Assembly (NCBI GenBank): GCA_942493145.1
Contig: OW818679.1
Location: forward strand, 744,001 to 808,000
Source: ENR-C20 sp942493145
Lineage (GTDB): Bacteria; Bacillota; Clostridia; Acetivibrionales; DTU013
DNA: 64,000 nucleotides
Direction: 5' to 3'
The position numbers and the translations under genes are program-made. Shown piece by piece: positions 50,826 through 60,515 of this stretch (position 1 is its first letter; every line of letters begins with the position of its first letter). The notes under the pieces were generated by a model that saw only the letters and a program-made list of their open reading frames with translations, was not told the DNA's origin and ran no database searches.

Positions 50826-53357
50826 TTATAAATCCCTGTAGAAAGCCAACGTTGACTCCAGTTCCGGCTCAAGGGTGCCATTGCGCTTTATGTACCTCGA
50901 GTAGCGGCTTGCATATTCCTTTGCAATCCTGGTTCGCTGGAACTTGAAAGGTGTGGCAATCTCGGCATACATGGGCTGCTTTTCAAGCTGTTCCCGGATA
51001 TCCCTGTTAAAGGGGCAATGCTTGTAAAATATGCCCCTTGAAACCTTGTTCAGGCGGATATTGCCTTTGGCTTCATTGTTGATCCACAGCTCATAATCAG
51101 AGTGAAAAATTTCCCTTGTCCTGTTGTTGTATTTCTGGACCTGTGCCTTGATCCTTTCACGAGCCTCATCCGAGAGATCTCTGTTCTTCTTGAAAAACTG
51201 TATATAATCGGTGTAGTCTGACGTAAGCGAGCTTTGTGTGACATCGTTCCAGGCACTTCCCATCATTGTCCGGCACAGTTCCCAGCGGAAATATGACACA
51301 AGCCGCGTCATCATATCATCCAGGTCTTCGTCTGTAAAGGCGGGGAGAAGGAAACGACCTGGAGAGCTGCGGTTCCTGCCTGTGATTTCCTGCCACATTA
51401 CCGGCCTGGAGCCGAAGATAGGTAATAATATGATATCAGGCAGAACATCTTTAATAATAAGTTCTTTTTCAATACCGAGTTCTGGATTATTATAGTTGAC
51501 TTCCCTGCTGAATGCAGAAAAATCAATCTTCAAAATCCTGTCCAGACTCATTTCCACCTTATCGGCAGTAACCTGCCAATCTGAAAGATTCCTTGTTATC
51601 ATGTCCTTGTGTAGTATGGGGAGGTAAATGGAGGTCTGACCATGGCATATGCGCTGGTTGACCTTAAGCATGTTGTTTATTTCAAAGGATAACCTTCCTT
51701 CGGCATCTGCGTCATACTGTCGTTTTTCGTCATCGGATACCTTGCCGGTCTTCTTTAGATCCCTGAAGACATCGTAATAATCCCTTCCGAACTCATTTAT
51801 AGAAGTGTCAGCCTTCATCGCGTATATTTCAGCCAACCATTCCTTCATTGAATATACCGGGTATTTTGCACTGATCTTTTCCTTCCCGGCAAGCCGGTAC
51901 AGGGTAAGTATCTGTTCTGCCGTAAGAAGTTCTTCATCCATATACCCAAAATTTATAAACATATTGAGAAGCCTGGAATTGTCCTGCTGCCGGAACATTT
52001 TCTTAGCCACGGCTTCATATATCTCAAAGAATACCGCAGTAATCGAGCTCCTGATGGCTCTGGCATAATCATCACTGGAATTCCTGTCTTCCAGTTTTTT
52101 AAAGGAAGCTATGCCGCTAAGGAAGATTTCTGCTTTTGTGGCGGGTATGTCGGCATATTCAAGTATTTTGTACATGCTGCTCTTGAGCTCGTCTGGTATT
52201 GAGGATTCATCTGCAGGTGATTCCTGTATTATGCCGGAATTCGAGGGTTTACCGGATGCCGCATTAAGAATTGACCTTTCCGGATCCCTGGAGACGGAGC
52301 TTTTAAGATTGGCAAGGGTATATTCCAGATAATCGGAATCGGCATTTAGTTTATGAAGGTATTCATCATTAAAATATGACACAGCCGAGCCGATACGCAC
52401 TACAATGTATTCAAGAGCATGCATAACCGGGCTGGTGTCCCGGTGTCTGGCGGATGTTTCGGATATTGCTTTGGAAAAAACGGAAAACAGGCTCTCGCTG
52501 TTATCGGAGTAAAGCCTGCTGAAAGCTGCCTCTGTTTCATTCAATTCCAGCTGTATGCTGTTTACGAGTTTTAAAAGACAATCTGCAGCATCGCGGCAAT
52601 TATATGCTGTTATGAAAACATCGCTGTTGAAATAGCTTTTCTTGACATCCTGAGATATGCCGCATATGTGCGAGTAATAATCAGCCCTTAGGTTTTCTTT
52701 GATTTTTATGGGATCATCGGAATCAGAATCATCATCTCGTGCTGATCCCGGTCGCATTTCCATTGTTGACGCATCAAAAATGGGTATAATCGATTTGGTT
52801 TCCTTGCGGCTCTCGGTATATTTTGCTTCGAGTTCGCGGATGAATTGCTGTGATGGCGCCAGTTCAAGGTTATACCTGGTTTTGACTTCCCAGAAAAACA
52901 GAGTAAGATTTTCTGTTACGACTTTTAAGGATTTATTGAACATTCTGATTTTTTGCTGTGTTCCTACCAAATTGGAAATCAGTATGCAGATGGAGTTCAG
53001 TATATATGTGCCATAATCCTTCTGGGAATCGACGAGTGACCAAATCTGGTTGGAGGTTTTGGCGGGGTAATTGTATAAATTGCAGTCTTCGGCAGCAACT
53101 ATGCTCAAACTGGCAGGACTGTTGTTGAATATATCGTATGCTCCGAGGAATATATTGCCGTCGAGACTGAAAAGCCTGTAACTGCGCCTTAGCCTGTCTT
53201 CCTTGTGCTTTATGCCGGCTGCTGATGAAGGTGACAGGTAAATATCGAGCTTTCCCTGCAATAGTAAAGCCAGCGCCTCCATATTTGCATCTTCCAGGAA
53301 GATGCATTTACCCTTACCAGCGATAAAGCTGCCTGTCTTTTGAGGTATTGTAATCAT
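50826..53357 (-). CDS. Large protein with N-terminal cyclic-nucleotide-binding-like domain
   Basis: 843 residues, soluble. Residues about 10-110 resemble a cNMP-binding beta-roll (KGKCIFLEDANMEALALLLQ, GKLDIYLS, YRLFSLDGNIFLGAYDIFNN, LSIVAAEDCNLY). The remaining 700 residues are mostly helical and I do not recognise a family; no catalytic motif is seen. It is neither a typical Crp regulator (no helix-turn-helix) nor a channel. It might be a signalling scaffold that reads a nucleotide. The ATG at 53357 with GGTGG upstream is preferred to a TTG six codons earlier. Neighbours (ger operon, prfC) give no clue. Confidence 0.6.
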   Translation of the reverse strand: MITIPQKTGSFIAGKGKCIFLEDANMEALALLLQGKLDIYLSPSSAAGIKHKEDRLRRSYRLFSLDGNIFLGAYDIFNNSPASLSIVAAEDCNLYNYPAKTSNQIWSLVDSQKDYGTYILNSICILISNLVGTQQKIRMFNKSLKVVTENLTLFFWEVKTRYNLELAPSQQFIRELEAKYTESRKETKSIIPIFDASTMEMRPGSARDDDSDSDDPIKIKENLRADYYSHICGISQDVKKSYFNSDVFITAYNCRDAADCLLKLVNSIQLELNETEAAFSRLYSDNSESLFSVFSKAISETSARHRDTSPVMHALEYIVVRIGSAVSYFNDEYLHKLNADSDYLEYTLANLKSSVSRDPERSILNAASGKPSNSGIIQESPADESSIPDELKSSMYKILEYADIPATKAEIFLSGIASFKKLEDRNSSDDYARAIRSSITAVFFEIYEAVAKKMFRQQDNSRLLNMFINFGYMDEELLTAEQILTLYRLAGKEKISAKYPVYSMKEWLAEIYAMKADTSINEFGRDYYDVFRDLKKTGKVSDDEKRQYDADAEGRLSFEINNMLKVNQRICHGQTSIYLPILHKDMITRNLSDWQVTADKVEMSLDRILKIDFSAFSREVNYNNPELGIEKELIIKDVLPDIILLPIFGSRPVMWQEITGRNRSSPGRFLLPAFTDEDLDDMMTRLVSYFRWELCRTMMGSAWNDVTQSSLTSDYTDYIQFFKKNRDLSDEARERIKAQVQKYNNRTREIFHSDYELWINNEAKGNIRLNKVSRGIFYKHCPFNRDIREQLEKQPMYAEIATPFKFQRTRIAKEYASRYSRYIKRNGTLEPELESTLAFYRDL

Positions 53358-53439
53358 GTATCCACCCGCTTGCAATTGATTTATGTCATGCTGCAGTCTA
53401 TATTATAACCCATACATAAACTTTTTCCAATTGTTTTCC

Positions 53440-55053
53440 TTATATAGCCAATCCGGTTGTGGAAATTTCACTCAAAACAATGCCTTTGTTTTTATCTTCC
53501 GCCCAGCGGATGGACCAATCGTTTTCAAATAGCAATACGGTTTTTCCATCCTTGTCTTCAGCTATCATGGTCGAGCTGGTAAGACTGAGTTTCCTGGCAT
53601 AATCAGCATCACCATCCAACCACCGTGCATATCTGAACTGCAGTTGGTTTATCCTTATATCCACACTATATTCATTTTTAAGCCTATGTTCCAATACCTC
53701 AAACTGAAGAGCACCGACTACGCCCACAATGACGGTTTCCATGCCAATGTCTATCTGCTTGAAAACCTGTACGGCGCCTTCTTCTGAAAGTTGGTTTATG
53801 CCTTTGACGAACTGCTTGCGCTTCATTGAATCCATTGGTGCGACCCTGGCAAAATGTTCAGCCGGAAAGACAGGTATGCCTTCGAAATTCAACCTCGTAG
53901 AGCCTTCGCACAATGTATCGCCAATTTTAAAGATGCCGGGATCGAAAACTCCTATTATATCGCCAGGGAAGGCCTCCTCAACGATTGCCCTTTCCTGTGC
54001 CATAAACTGCTGGGGTTGTGAAAGGCGGATCTCTTTTCCAGCCTGCATGTGGTACACAGACATGCCTTTTGTAAACTGTCCGGAGCATATACGCATGAAG
54101 GCTATCCTGTCGCGGTGCGTCGGATTCATGTTCGCCTGTATTTTAAATATGAAGCTTGTAAACTTGTCATTTTCGGGATCGACCTCACCTGCGGTGGACA
54201 TTCTTATACCGGGTGCCGGTGCAAGATTCAGGAATTCCTCCAGGAACTGCTGTACGCCGAAATTGGTCATGGCGCTTCCGAAGAACATCGGTGTCAATTC
54301 TCCAATACGGACCTTTTCAAAATCAAACTCATCTCCTGCCATATCTAGAAGTTGTATATCGTCACACAGCTTTTTATAGTAATGGTCATCGAGATAATCG
54401 GAGATGGTTTTATCATATATACCGCCTTTTATGGTTGAAACAGCGGTCTGGCCATGGTTTCCGCCATGGTAGAGCTCGATTTGTTCAAGCTTGCGGTTGT
54501 AAACACCCTGAAAATCACCATCAGTGCCGATAGGCCAGTTCATTGGATATGAGCGTATACCCAGTACCTGCTCAAGTTCCTCCATCAGCGCAAAGGTGTC
54601 CTTGCTTGCCCTGTCCATTTTGTTGACAAAGGTGAATATGGGTATACCCCTCATCTTGCATACATGAAACAGCTTTATGGTCTGGGCCTCGACACCTTTT
54701 GCACCGTCTATAAGCATGACGGCACTGTCGGCAGCGATCAGGGTCCTGTAGGTATCTTCACTGAAATCCTGGTGGCCGGGTGTATCCAGTATATTGATGC
54801 AATAGTCATTATAAATGAACTGCATAACGCTGGAGGTGACTGATATACCTCTCTGTTTTTCGATATCCATCCAGTCGGATACGGCATAATTCCCCGATTT
54901 TCTGGCCTTGACCGTACCTGCGAGCCTAATGGCACCACCATATAGCAGCAGCTTTTCTGTCAATGTAGTCTTACCTGCGTCAGGATGGGATATTATCGCA
55001 AAGGTCTTTCTTTTTTCTACTTCACTTTTTATTATGGCTTTCTTGTCCTGCAT
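53440..55053 (-). CDS. prfC: Peptide chain release factor 3
   Basis: 537 residues, a translational GTPase. The G1 loop is ISHPDAGKTTLTEKLLLYGG, switch regions include DIEKQRGISVTSS and DTPGHQDFSEDTYRTL, and FVNKMDRAS gives base recognition. The C-terminal domains follow with the RF3-type GVVGALQFEVLEHRLKNEY. It removes RF1/RF2 from the ribosome after termination. The length matches the family. The start has a GGGA site upstream. It is a single gene. Confidence 0.95.
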   Translation of the reverse strand: MQDKKAIIKSEVEKRKTFAIISHPDAGKTTLTEKLLLYGGAIRLAGTVKARKSGNYAVSDWMDIEKQRGISVTSSVMQFIYNDYCINILDTPGHQDFSEDTYRTLIAADSAVMLIDGAKGVEAQTIKLFHVCKMRGIPIFTFVNKMDRASKDTFALMEELEQVLGIRSYPMNWPIGTDGDFQGVYNRKLEQIELYHGGNHGQTAVSTIKGGIYDKTISDYLDDHYYKKLCDDIQLLDMAGDEFDFEKVRIGELTPMFFGSAMTNFGVQQFLEEFLNLAPAPGIRMSTAGEVDPENDKFTSFIFKIQANMNPTHRDRIAFMRICSGQFTKGMSVYHMQAGKEIRLSQPQQFMAQERAIVEEAFPGDIIGVFDPGIFKIGDTLCEGSTRLNFEGIPVFPAEHFARVAPMDSMKRKQFVKGINQLSEEGAVQVFKQIDIGMETVIVGVVGALQFEVLEHRLKNEYSVDIRINQLQFRYARWLDGDADYARKLSLTSSTMIAEDKDGKTVLLFENDWSIRWAEDKNKGIVLSEISTTGLAI

Positions 55054-55233
55054 TTTTTCATTCCCTCTGTCTGTATAGATTTCAACGGAGTATATTTACC
55101 CGATAAATTGTACCGTTAATAGTTTTTATAAAATAATATGCAATTTTTTGTGCATCACTACTTATAATATCTTATCCAATTATACTGTGTCAATCAATGG
55201 ACTTGGTGTATAATACAAATATTGGGGTGATTA

Positions 55234-56910
55234 ATGATGACGCAAAACAACGACAGGTTTGTAACGGTTGAATATGACTCTGGTGAGACGGCATCAGTCA
55301 AGGCTGGTGTGACATTGCTTGAACTGAGCATGGAACATTCGTCAAAGATAGACTCTCAAATAATGGCTGCTAAAGTCAACAATGAGATAAGAGAGCTGGG
55401 ATACAGGATAAAAGAGGATTGCAGTATTAGTTTTATCAGCCTTCGGGATGAAGAAGGGATAAGGATTTACTGCCGGAGTTTGTATCTGATTCTTATAAAA
55501 GCAGTGCATGAGCTTTTCCCTGAAAGGGAGGTTAAAATACAACATTCCATCAGCAAGGGAACCTATTGTGAGATTTCAGCCGGTACAGATGGCAGTGTGT
55601 TAACCGAGGATGATGCTGCTCTCATTGAGGATCGCATGCGTGTGATATCGGGTAGAAGGATCCCCTTCAAAAAAATGACCCTTTCGTTAGAGTTGGCGAA
55701 AGAGGTGTTTTCACGGAATGGCAGACTGGACAGGTACCATGCCATTGAACACAGGGCAAAGGATTGCGTAACCATATATGATTGCGATGGCTTCCAGGAC
55801 TACTTTTATGGATATATGGCGCCTGATACGGGCTTTGTCAAGCTTTTCGCGCTTAAACATTACCATGACGGGATCATTGTGATGTTCCCCGAGAAGCAGG
55901 CACCGGAAAAGCTTCCTGAATTCATCGAACAAAAGAAACTGTTTGCGATTTTCAAAGAGTATATAAAATGGGGACATATACTTGGTGTGGATAATGTAGG
56001 GGAATTAAACGATCTGATCATGGAGGGGCAGGCTGAAGACCTTATCAGGATATCCGAGGCGCTTCATGAGAAGAAAATAGCACATATAGCCGATATGGTG
56101 GCCAAATGCGAAGAACCGAAGCGAATTATACTTATTTCGGGCCCGTCGTCTTCAGGAAAGACTACTTTTGCCAAAAGACTCTCGGTACAGCTGAGAGTAA
56201 ACGGATTGAAACCTGTGACAATAAACATGGACAATTATTTCGTCAACAGGGAGAAAACGCCCAGGGATGAAAAGGGTGGTTTTGATTATGAAGCACTGGA
56301 GGCAATAGATGTAAAGCTTTTCAACACGCACCTTAAGGAGTTGATAGGAGGGGCTGAAGTGGAAATCCCTATTTTCAATTTCTTTAATGGTTGCAGAGAA
56401 CCGGTGGGAAAGAATATGAAGATAAATGAGGACAACATACTTGTCATCGAAGGGATTCATGGCCTCAATGAAAAGCTTACCGGCGACATACCTGCCGACA
56501 TCAAGTTTAAGATATATGTAAGTGCATTAACATCGATGAACATCGACGACCATAACAGGATACCCTCAACAGATACCAGAATACTGAGGAGAATCGTCAG
56601 AGATAACCAGTTCAGGGGTACCAGCGCGACAAATACCATAAAGCAATGGCCATCGGTGCGCAACGGCGAGAGCAGGTATATATTCCCCTACCAGGAGAGC
56701 GCCGATATCATGTTTAACTCCTCACACATGGTAGAATTAGGGATCCTGAAGAACTTTGCAGAGCCACTCCTTAAGGAAATTGACCAGAAATCCCCGGTCT
56801 TTGCCGAAGCAAAAAGGCTGCTGGAGTTTTTAAGCTATTTCCTGCCGATAGACGGAAGTGAATTGCCGAGAAATTCGATTATCAGGGAGTTCATAGGGGG
56901 CGGGCTGTGA
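55234..56910 (+). CDS. Uridine kinase-like protein with N-terminal TGS domain
   Basis: 558 residues. Residues 1-75 form a TGS-like domain (VEYDSGETASVKAGVTLLEL), then a ThrRS-like second domain (LDRYHAIEHRAKDCVTIYDC), and from about 285 a P-loop kinase of the phosphoribulokinase/uridine kinase family: ILISGPSSSGKTTFAKRLSV, MDNYFVNREKTPRDEKGGFD, ILVIEGIHGLNEKLTG. The combination is a known Firmicutes nucleoside kinase family of uncertain exact substrate. It begins with two ATGs after GGGGTG. It is a single gene, divergent from prfC across 180 bases. Confidence 0.88.
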   Translation: MMTQNNDRFVTVEYDSGETASVKAGVTLLELSMEHSSKIDSQIMAAKVNNEIRELGYRIKEDCSISFISLRDEEGIRIYCRSLYLILIKAVHELFPEREVKIQHSISKGTYCEISAGTDGSVLTEDDAALIEDRMRVISGRRIPFKKMTLSLELAKEVFSRNGRLDRYHAIEHRAKDCVTIYDCDGFQDYFYGYMAPDTGFVKLFALKHYHDGIIVMFPEKQAPEKLPEFIEQKKLFAIFKEYIKWGHILGVDNVGELNDLIMEGQAEDLIRISEALHEKKIAHIADMVAKCEEPKRIILISGPSSSGKTTFAKRLSVQLRVNGLKPVTINMDNYFVNREKTPRDEKGGFDYEALEAIDVKLFNTHLKELIGGAEVEIPIFNFFNGCREPVGKNMKINEDNILVIEGIHGLNEKLTGDIPADIKFKIYVSALTSMNIDDHNRIPSTDTRILRRIVRDNQFRGTSATNTIKQWPSVRNGESRYIFPYQESADIMFNSSHMVELGILKNFAEPLLKEIDQKSPVFAEAKRLLEFLSYFLPIDGSELPRNSIIREFIGGGL

Positions 56911-56950
56911 TAGCAGGATTGCGCATCAGTTCACAAGTCCGGATATCAAA

Positions 56951-56973
56951 AAGGGACACTTTACAGTGTCCCT
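56951..56973. terminator. Terminator between convergent genes
   Basis: The perfect stem AGGGACACT / AGTGTCCCT (56952-56960 with 56965-56973) has a TTAC loop. On the minus strand it is followed by TTTTTG, so it ends the leftward DUF1540 gene and probably also the rightward kinase gene. Confidence 0.85.
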
Positions 56974-56985
56974 CGACATGTTACA

Positions 56986-57159
56986 TCATGTTATTTGTGG
57001 TGTGAAGGTGTTGCAATCCGTATCATCCGAATTGGATGCGTTCTTTGGTGATACTTCGATTTTGTCCGCTGTGCACTTGTCGCCCTGCAAGTAATAGTAA
57101 CATGTATTTACTTCGCATTTAATTCCCTGATTGGGGTGGTTCATCTTTTTTGCTTCCAT
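56986..57159 (-). CDS. DUF1540-domain protein
   Basis: 57 residues containing one DUF1540 unit: CEVNTCYYYLQGDKC, then TADKIEVSPKNA and TDCNTF, with four conserved cysteines likely to hold a metal. The start at 57159 is chosen for AGGAGG about 9 bases upstream; a longer frame adds a hydrophobic leader without a site. It follows the phoR gene by about 90 bases and may be co-transcribed with the phosphate operon. The function of the family is unknown. Confidence 0.85.
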   Translation of the reverse strand: MEAKKMNHPNQGIKCEVNTCYYYLQGDKCTADKIEVSPKNASNSDDTDCNTFTPQIT

Positions 57160-57248
57160 ATATACTTTCCCTCCTGATAAATAATATCTGGCTTGCAAAT
57201 CGGCCATCAGGATTATTATTGTCAAAGGAAGCGGGAATATGCATTTCA

Positions 57249-59054
57249 TCAGCACGGTAGCCGAATCGTAAATTCCGTCCCTTTTCCAGAATCACTATCC
57301 ACGCTTATATCGCCGTTGTATAGATTGACAATATGCTTCACGATTGAAAGTCCCAGACCGGTGCCGCCCATGCTCCTTGATCTGCCCTTATCGACTCTGT
57401 AGAATCTTTCAAAAATCCGGCTCTGGTGCTCTTTTGCTATGCCTATTCCTGTGTCTTTAACTTTTATAACAATCCTGCCGCCGGTATTTTCAGCCCTGAC
57501 CGTTACTGTGCCGCCTTCGGAATTGTATTTTATGGCGTTGTCTATCAGGTTAATGAGCATCTGTTTAATGCGGTCCCTGTTTGCAGTCATTTTTATCTGG
57601 GGTTCAACTTCAACATTTATGGTGATATTCTTCTTGTCTGCTGTTCCCTGAAGTATGGACACTGTTTCTTCAATTATGTCGGCAAGTGAGTGGCTTCTTA
57701 TATTATTATCCTTCTGCCCGGACTCAATTTCGGAGAGTTGAAGGATGTCGTTTATAAGCATTGTAAGCCTTTCAGCCTCTATATCGATTATATCCAGGAA
57801 CTTTCCTGCTACCTCGGGATCTTCCAATGCACCGCCCCTGAGTGTTTCAACAAATCCGCGTATGGATGTCAGCGGGGTTTTTAATTCATGTGTCACGTTA
57901 GATACAAATTCGGTCCTGATTTGTTCCAGCTTTTTTATATTTGTTATATCGATGATGGACAAGATACCTCCGGAGTTTACCGGCTCAACCGTGGATGATT
58001 TGATGGGCGCGGAATATATCCTGAAAATCCTTTCCTCCGGCACTCTTATGGAAATTTCAGACACGGACGGTGTACCGTCTTCAATTACTTGTTTCAGGAG
58101 CCTGTAGACATGGTTGTTCCTGATAACCTCCATGATATTTTTACCGATGAGGTCCATTTCATCCATTATGCCGTTTTCATTCCTTATGCCAAGCAGCTCG
58201 CATGCGATCCGGTTAATCAATATGATCCTGAAGGATTTGTCCACTGCTACAAAACCATTTGTCATACTGTTCATAATGGAATCGAATTTCAGGTTCTTGT
58301 CCTTCAGGTCGGCAATTGTCGAATCAAGCTTCCCGGCCATCTCATTAAAAGTAAGCGCAAGCTGTCCCAGTTCATCCTTTGATTTTATCGACACCTGCCT
58401 TTTATAGTTTCCGTTAGCAATGTCGTTCGACACTGATATCAGCTGATTCAAAGGGGTTGTTATGGATTGGGTGAACTTAAGGGCCAGAAGCGTAGCAAGG
58501 ATGAGCCCTGCAAGCATTCCAAGGAGCGTATATGACCAGATACCCCTGTTGATGTCCTGCAATTGGTCAAGCGGTACCGATATCCTGACTACAGCATTGG
58601 AACCATCCATTTTGAGCGCAACATATAGGAAGTCAAGGCCAAGGGTTTTGCTGGACCGTATATCGATGCCTGTTCTGCCTTCAAGAGCTTCCTTGAACTC
58701 TGTCCTGTACTTGTGGTTCTCCATGGAAAGGTAATCAGTCTCTGATTCTCCCAGAACCACTCCATCATTTTGGATGAAGGTCACCCTGTTTTTTGAGGAT
58801 TCATCGCTTTCGGAAAGGGTGGTGGAGTTGTTCAGCAACTCGGCATAAGAAGCGGCTTCCTTATTGAAATCTATGGTTTCGCCCAAGGCCATCCTTTGAG
58901 TGAGCTGATAATTGATAAGGGTTGCAGAGTTTTTGAGCCGTTGCTCAACTTCATGCTTGTACAGACGCTGTGAAAGTCCAGAGACAAAAAAAGCTGTCGT
59001 TGACATACCTACTACGATTATTATCAAATAATAAAGCAGAATTTTTTTCTTCAT
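57249..59054 (-). CDS. phoR: Phosphate-responsive sensor histidine kinase PhoR
   Basis: 601 residues. Two membrane helices (about 4-24 and 177-196) enclose an extracytoplasmic sensor domain. HAMP (SITTPLNQLISVSNDIANGN) and PAS domains follow, then the kinase core with the phosphorylated histidine in VSNVTHELKTPLTSIRGFVE, the N box LINLIDNAIKYNSEGG, and G boxes VKDTGIGIAKEHQ and GGTGLGLSIVKH. It phosphorylates the regulator encoded 6 bases upstream. Placement at the end of a pst-phoU operon supports a PhoR role in phosphate starvation sensing. Confidence 0.9.
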   Translation of the reverse strand: MKKKILLYYLIIIVVGMSTTAFFVSGLSQRLYKHEVEQRLKNSATLINYQLTQRMALGETIDFNKEAASYAELLNNSTTLSESDESSKNRVTFIQNDGVVLGESETDYLSMENHKYRTEFKEALEGRTGIDIRSSKTLGLDFLYVALKMDGSNAVVRISVPLDQLQDINRGIWSYTLLGMLAGLILATLLALKFTQSITTPLNQLISVSNDIANGNYKRQVSIKSKDELGQLALTFNEMAGKLDSTIADLKDKNLKFDSIMNSMTNGFVAVDKSFRIILINRIACELLGIRNENGIMDEMDLIGKNIMEVIRNNHVYRLLKQVIEDGTPSVSEISIRVPEERIFRIYSAPIKSSTVEPVNSGGILSIIDITNIKKLEQIRTEFVSNVTHELKTPLTSIRGFVETLRGGALEDPEVAGKFLDIIDIEAERLTMLINDILQLSEIESGQKDNNIRSHSLADIIEETVSILQGTADKKNITINVEVEPQIKMTANRDRIKQMLINLIDNAIKYNSEGGTVTVRAENTGGRIVIKVKDTGIGIAKEHQSRIFERFYRVDKGRSRSMGGTGLGLSIVKHIVNLYNGDISVDSDSGKGTEFTIRLPC

Positions 59055-59060
59055 GGATAT

Positions 59061-59771
59061 TTATCCCTCTTTATCGCTGAATTTGTACCCAATACCCCTT
59101 ATGGTTTCTATGTAGACCGGATTGCTGTCATCATCCTCGATTTTTTGTCTGAGATAGCGGATATGCACATCCACAGTCCTGGTTTCTCCATAGTAATCGA
59201 AGCCCCAGATTTTTTCAAGAAGAAGCTCTCGTGATAAAACCCTTCCCTTATTCTGCATTAGCATCTTGAGCAGTTCGAATTCCTTTAGAGGCATCTCAAC
59301 CAATTTCGTGTTCTTGTACACTTCATGCCTTGTAAAATCGATTGATATGTCCCCGTGACTTGCGTTTATGATCTCTACAGGTGACTGGCTGGCTGGGCCT
59401 GATCTGCGAAGCATGGCCTTCACCCTGGCGACAAGCTCACGGACACTGAAAGGTTTTGTAATATAATCGTCAGAACCAAGCTCAAGCCCCAGCACTTTGT
59501 CAAACTCTTCGCTTTTGGCAGTCAGCATTATGATGGGTATGCCTTTTGTAGCAGGGCTGGTCCGTAATTGCCTGCATATTTCGAGGCCGTCCATACCCGG
59601 CAGCATGATATCCAGTATAAAAAGATCGGGAGTGCCGTTCTTCAATCCTTCAAGGAGGCTTTCACCGCTTCCAAAGGTGGAAACCTTGTAACCGTTTGTT
59701 TCCAGGTTGTATTTGATTAATTGTTGTATGTGTTCTTCATCTTCTACAGCATAAATCAATTCTTTTGACAT
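59061..59771 (-). CDS. phoP: Phosphate response regulator PhoP/PhoB
   Basis: 236 residues of the OmpR/PhoB family. The receiver has the acidic pair VEDEEH, phosphorylation at Asp54 (LFILDIMLPGMDG) and the conserved lysine in DYITKPFSVRELVARV. The C-terminal winged helix includes LSRELLLEKIWGFDYYGETR and TIRGIGYKF. It activates phosphate-starvation genes, probably including the pst operon in which it lies. It is 36 bases from phoU and 6 from phoR. Confidence 0.92.
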   Translation of the reverse strand: MSKELIYAVEDEEHIQQLIKYNLETNGYKVSTFGSGESLLEGLKNGTPDLFILDIMLPGMDGLEICRQLRTSPATKGIPIIMLTAKSEEFDKVLGLELGSDDYITKPFSVRELVARVKAMLRRSGPASQSPVEIINASHGDISIDFTRHEVYKNTKLVEMPLKEFELLKMLMQNKGRVLSRELLLEKIWGFDYYGETRTVDVHIRYLRQKIEDDDSNPVYIETIRGIGYKFSDKEG

Positions 59772-59807
59772 ACCACTCGATACCCCCGCAGCCCGTATTT
59801 TCCGTGC

Positions 59808-60497
59808 TTAAATCCATGTGCGGCCTTCCTTGTGGAAAAGCCTTGTCAGGTGATCGTGTTCGCCTGTTACGGTGTAGACCACCCATTCGCCGATATTTGT
59901 AGCGTGGTCGGCCATTCTTTCAAGATACTTGGCTATGAACATGAAATCTGTAGCCTGCTCGACCTTTTCCGGATCGGATTTCATGATGTTGGTCAAATCC
60001 ATGATAATTTTTTGGAACAGGTCATCCACTTCATCATCACTGGCGCATACTTGCTTTGCCAGCTCGATATCATGGCGGACATAGGCGTCGATCGCCTTGC
60101 TTACCATTATTTTAGCCAGCTCTGCCATTTTGGGGATGTCAATGAGCTGCTTTACATGCTTGTTATTTCCGATTCGGATGGTAATTTCTGCAATATCAGA
60201 CGAATGGTCTGCGATCCTTTCCATATCGGTTATCATCTTCAGAGCTGCGCTGATTGCTCTGAGGTCCTTGGCCAGAGGCTGCTGTCGGGCAATAAGGTCA
60301 ATACATTTTTTCTCGATTTTCTTTTCGAGTTCATCCACAACGTCATCATTATCGAGTATTTTTTGGGCCAGGACCAGATCCTGCGTTTGCAGAGCCCTGA
60401 TGGTATTATCGATGGACTCCTCCACGAGGCTCCCCATCTTTATCAAATCCAAATGCAGGTCTTGCAGACCTGATTCAAAAGAATGCCTTGCAACCAT
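59808..60497 (-). CDS. phoU: Phosphate transport regulator PhoU
   Basis: 229 residues made of two similar three-helix units with the PhoU metal-type motifs (ISAALKMITDMERIADHSSD and ATDFMFIAKYLERMADHATN). It links the Pst transporter to PhoR and limits phosphate uptake. The length is standard. It lies 18 bases after pstB in the same operon, with AGGAGG before the ATG. Confidence 0.95.
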   Translation of the reverse strand: MVARHSFESGLQDLHLDLIKMGSLVEESIDNTIRALQTQDLVLAQKILDNDDVVDELEKKIEKKCIDLIARQQPLAKDLRAISAALKMITDMERIADHSSDIAEITIRIGNNKHVKQLIDIPKMAELAKIMVSKAIDAYVRHDIELAKQVCASDDEVDDLFQKIIMDLTNIMKSDPEKVEQATDFMFIAKYLERMADHATNIGEWVVYTVTGEHDHLTRLFHKEGRTWI

Positions 60498-60515
60498 TTC
60501 ATCTACCTCCTAATA

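Noticed and set aside
53729..54379. Open frame of 216 codons opposite prfC
   Set aside because: Antisense to a highly conserved translation factor gene and without any protein family pattern.
59832..60473. Open frame of 213 codons opposite phoU
   Set aside because: Antisense shadow of a clear PhoU gene.
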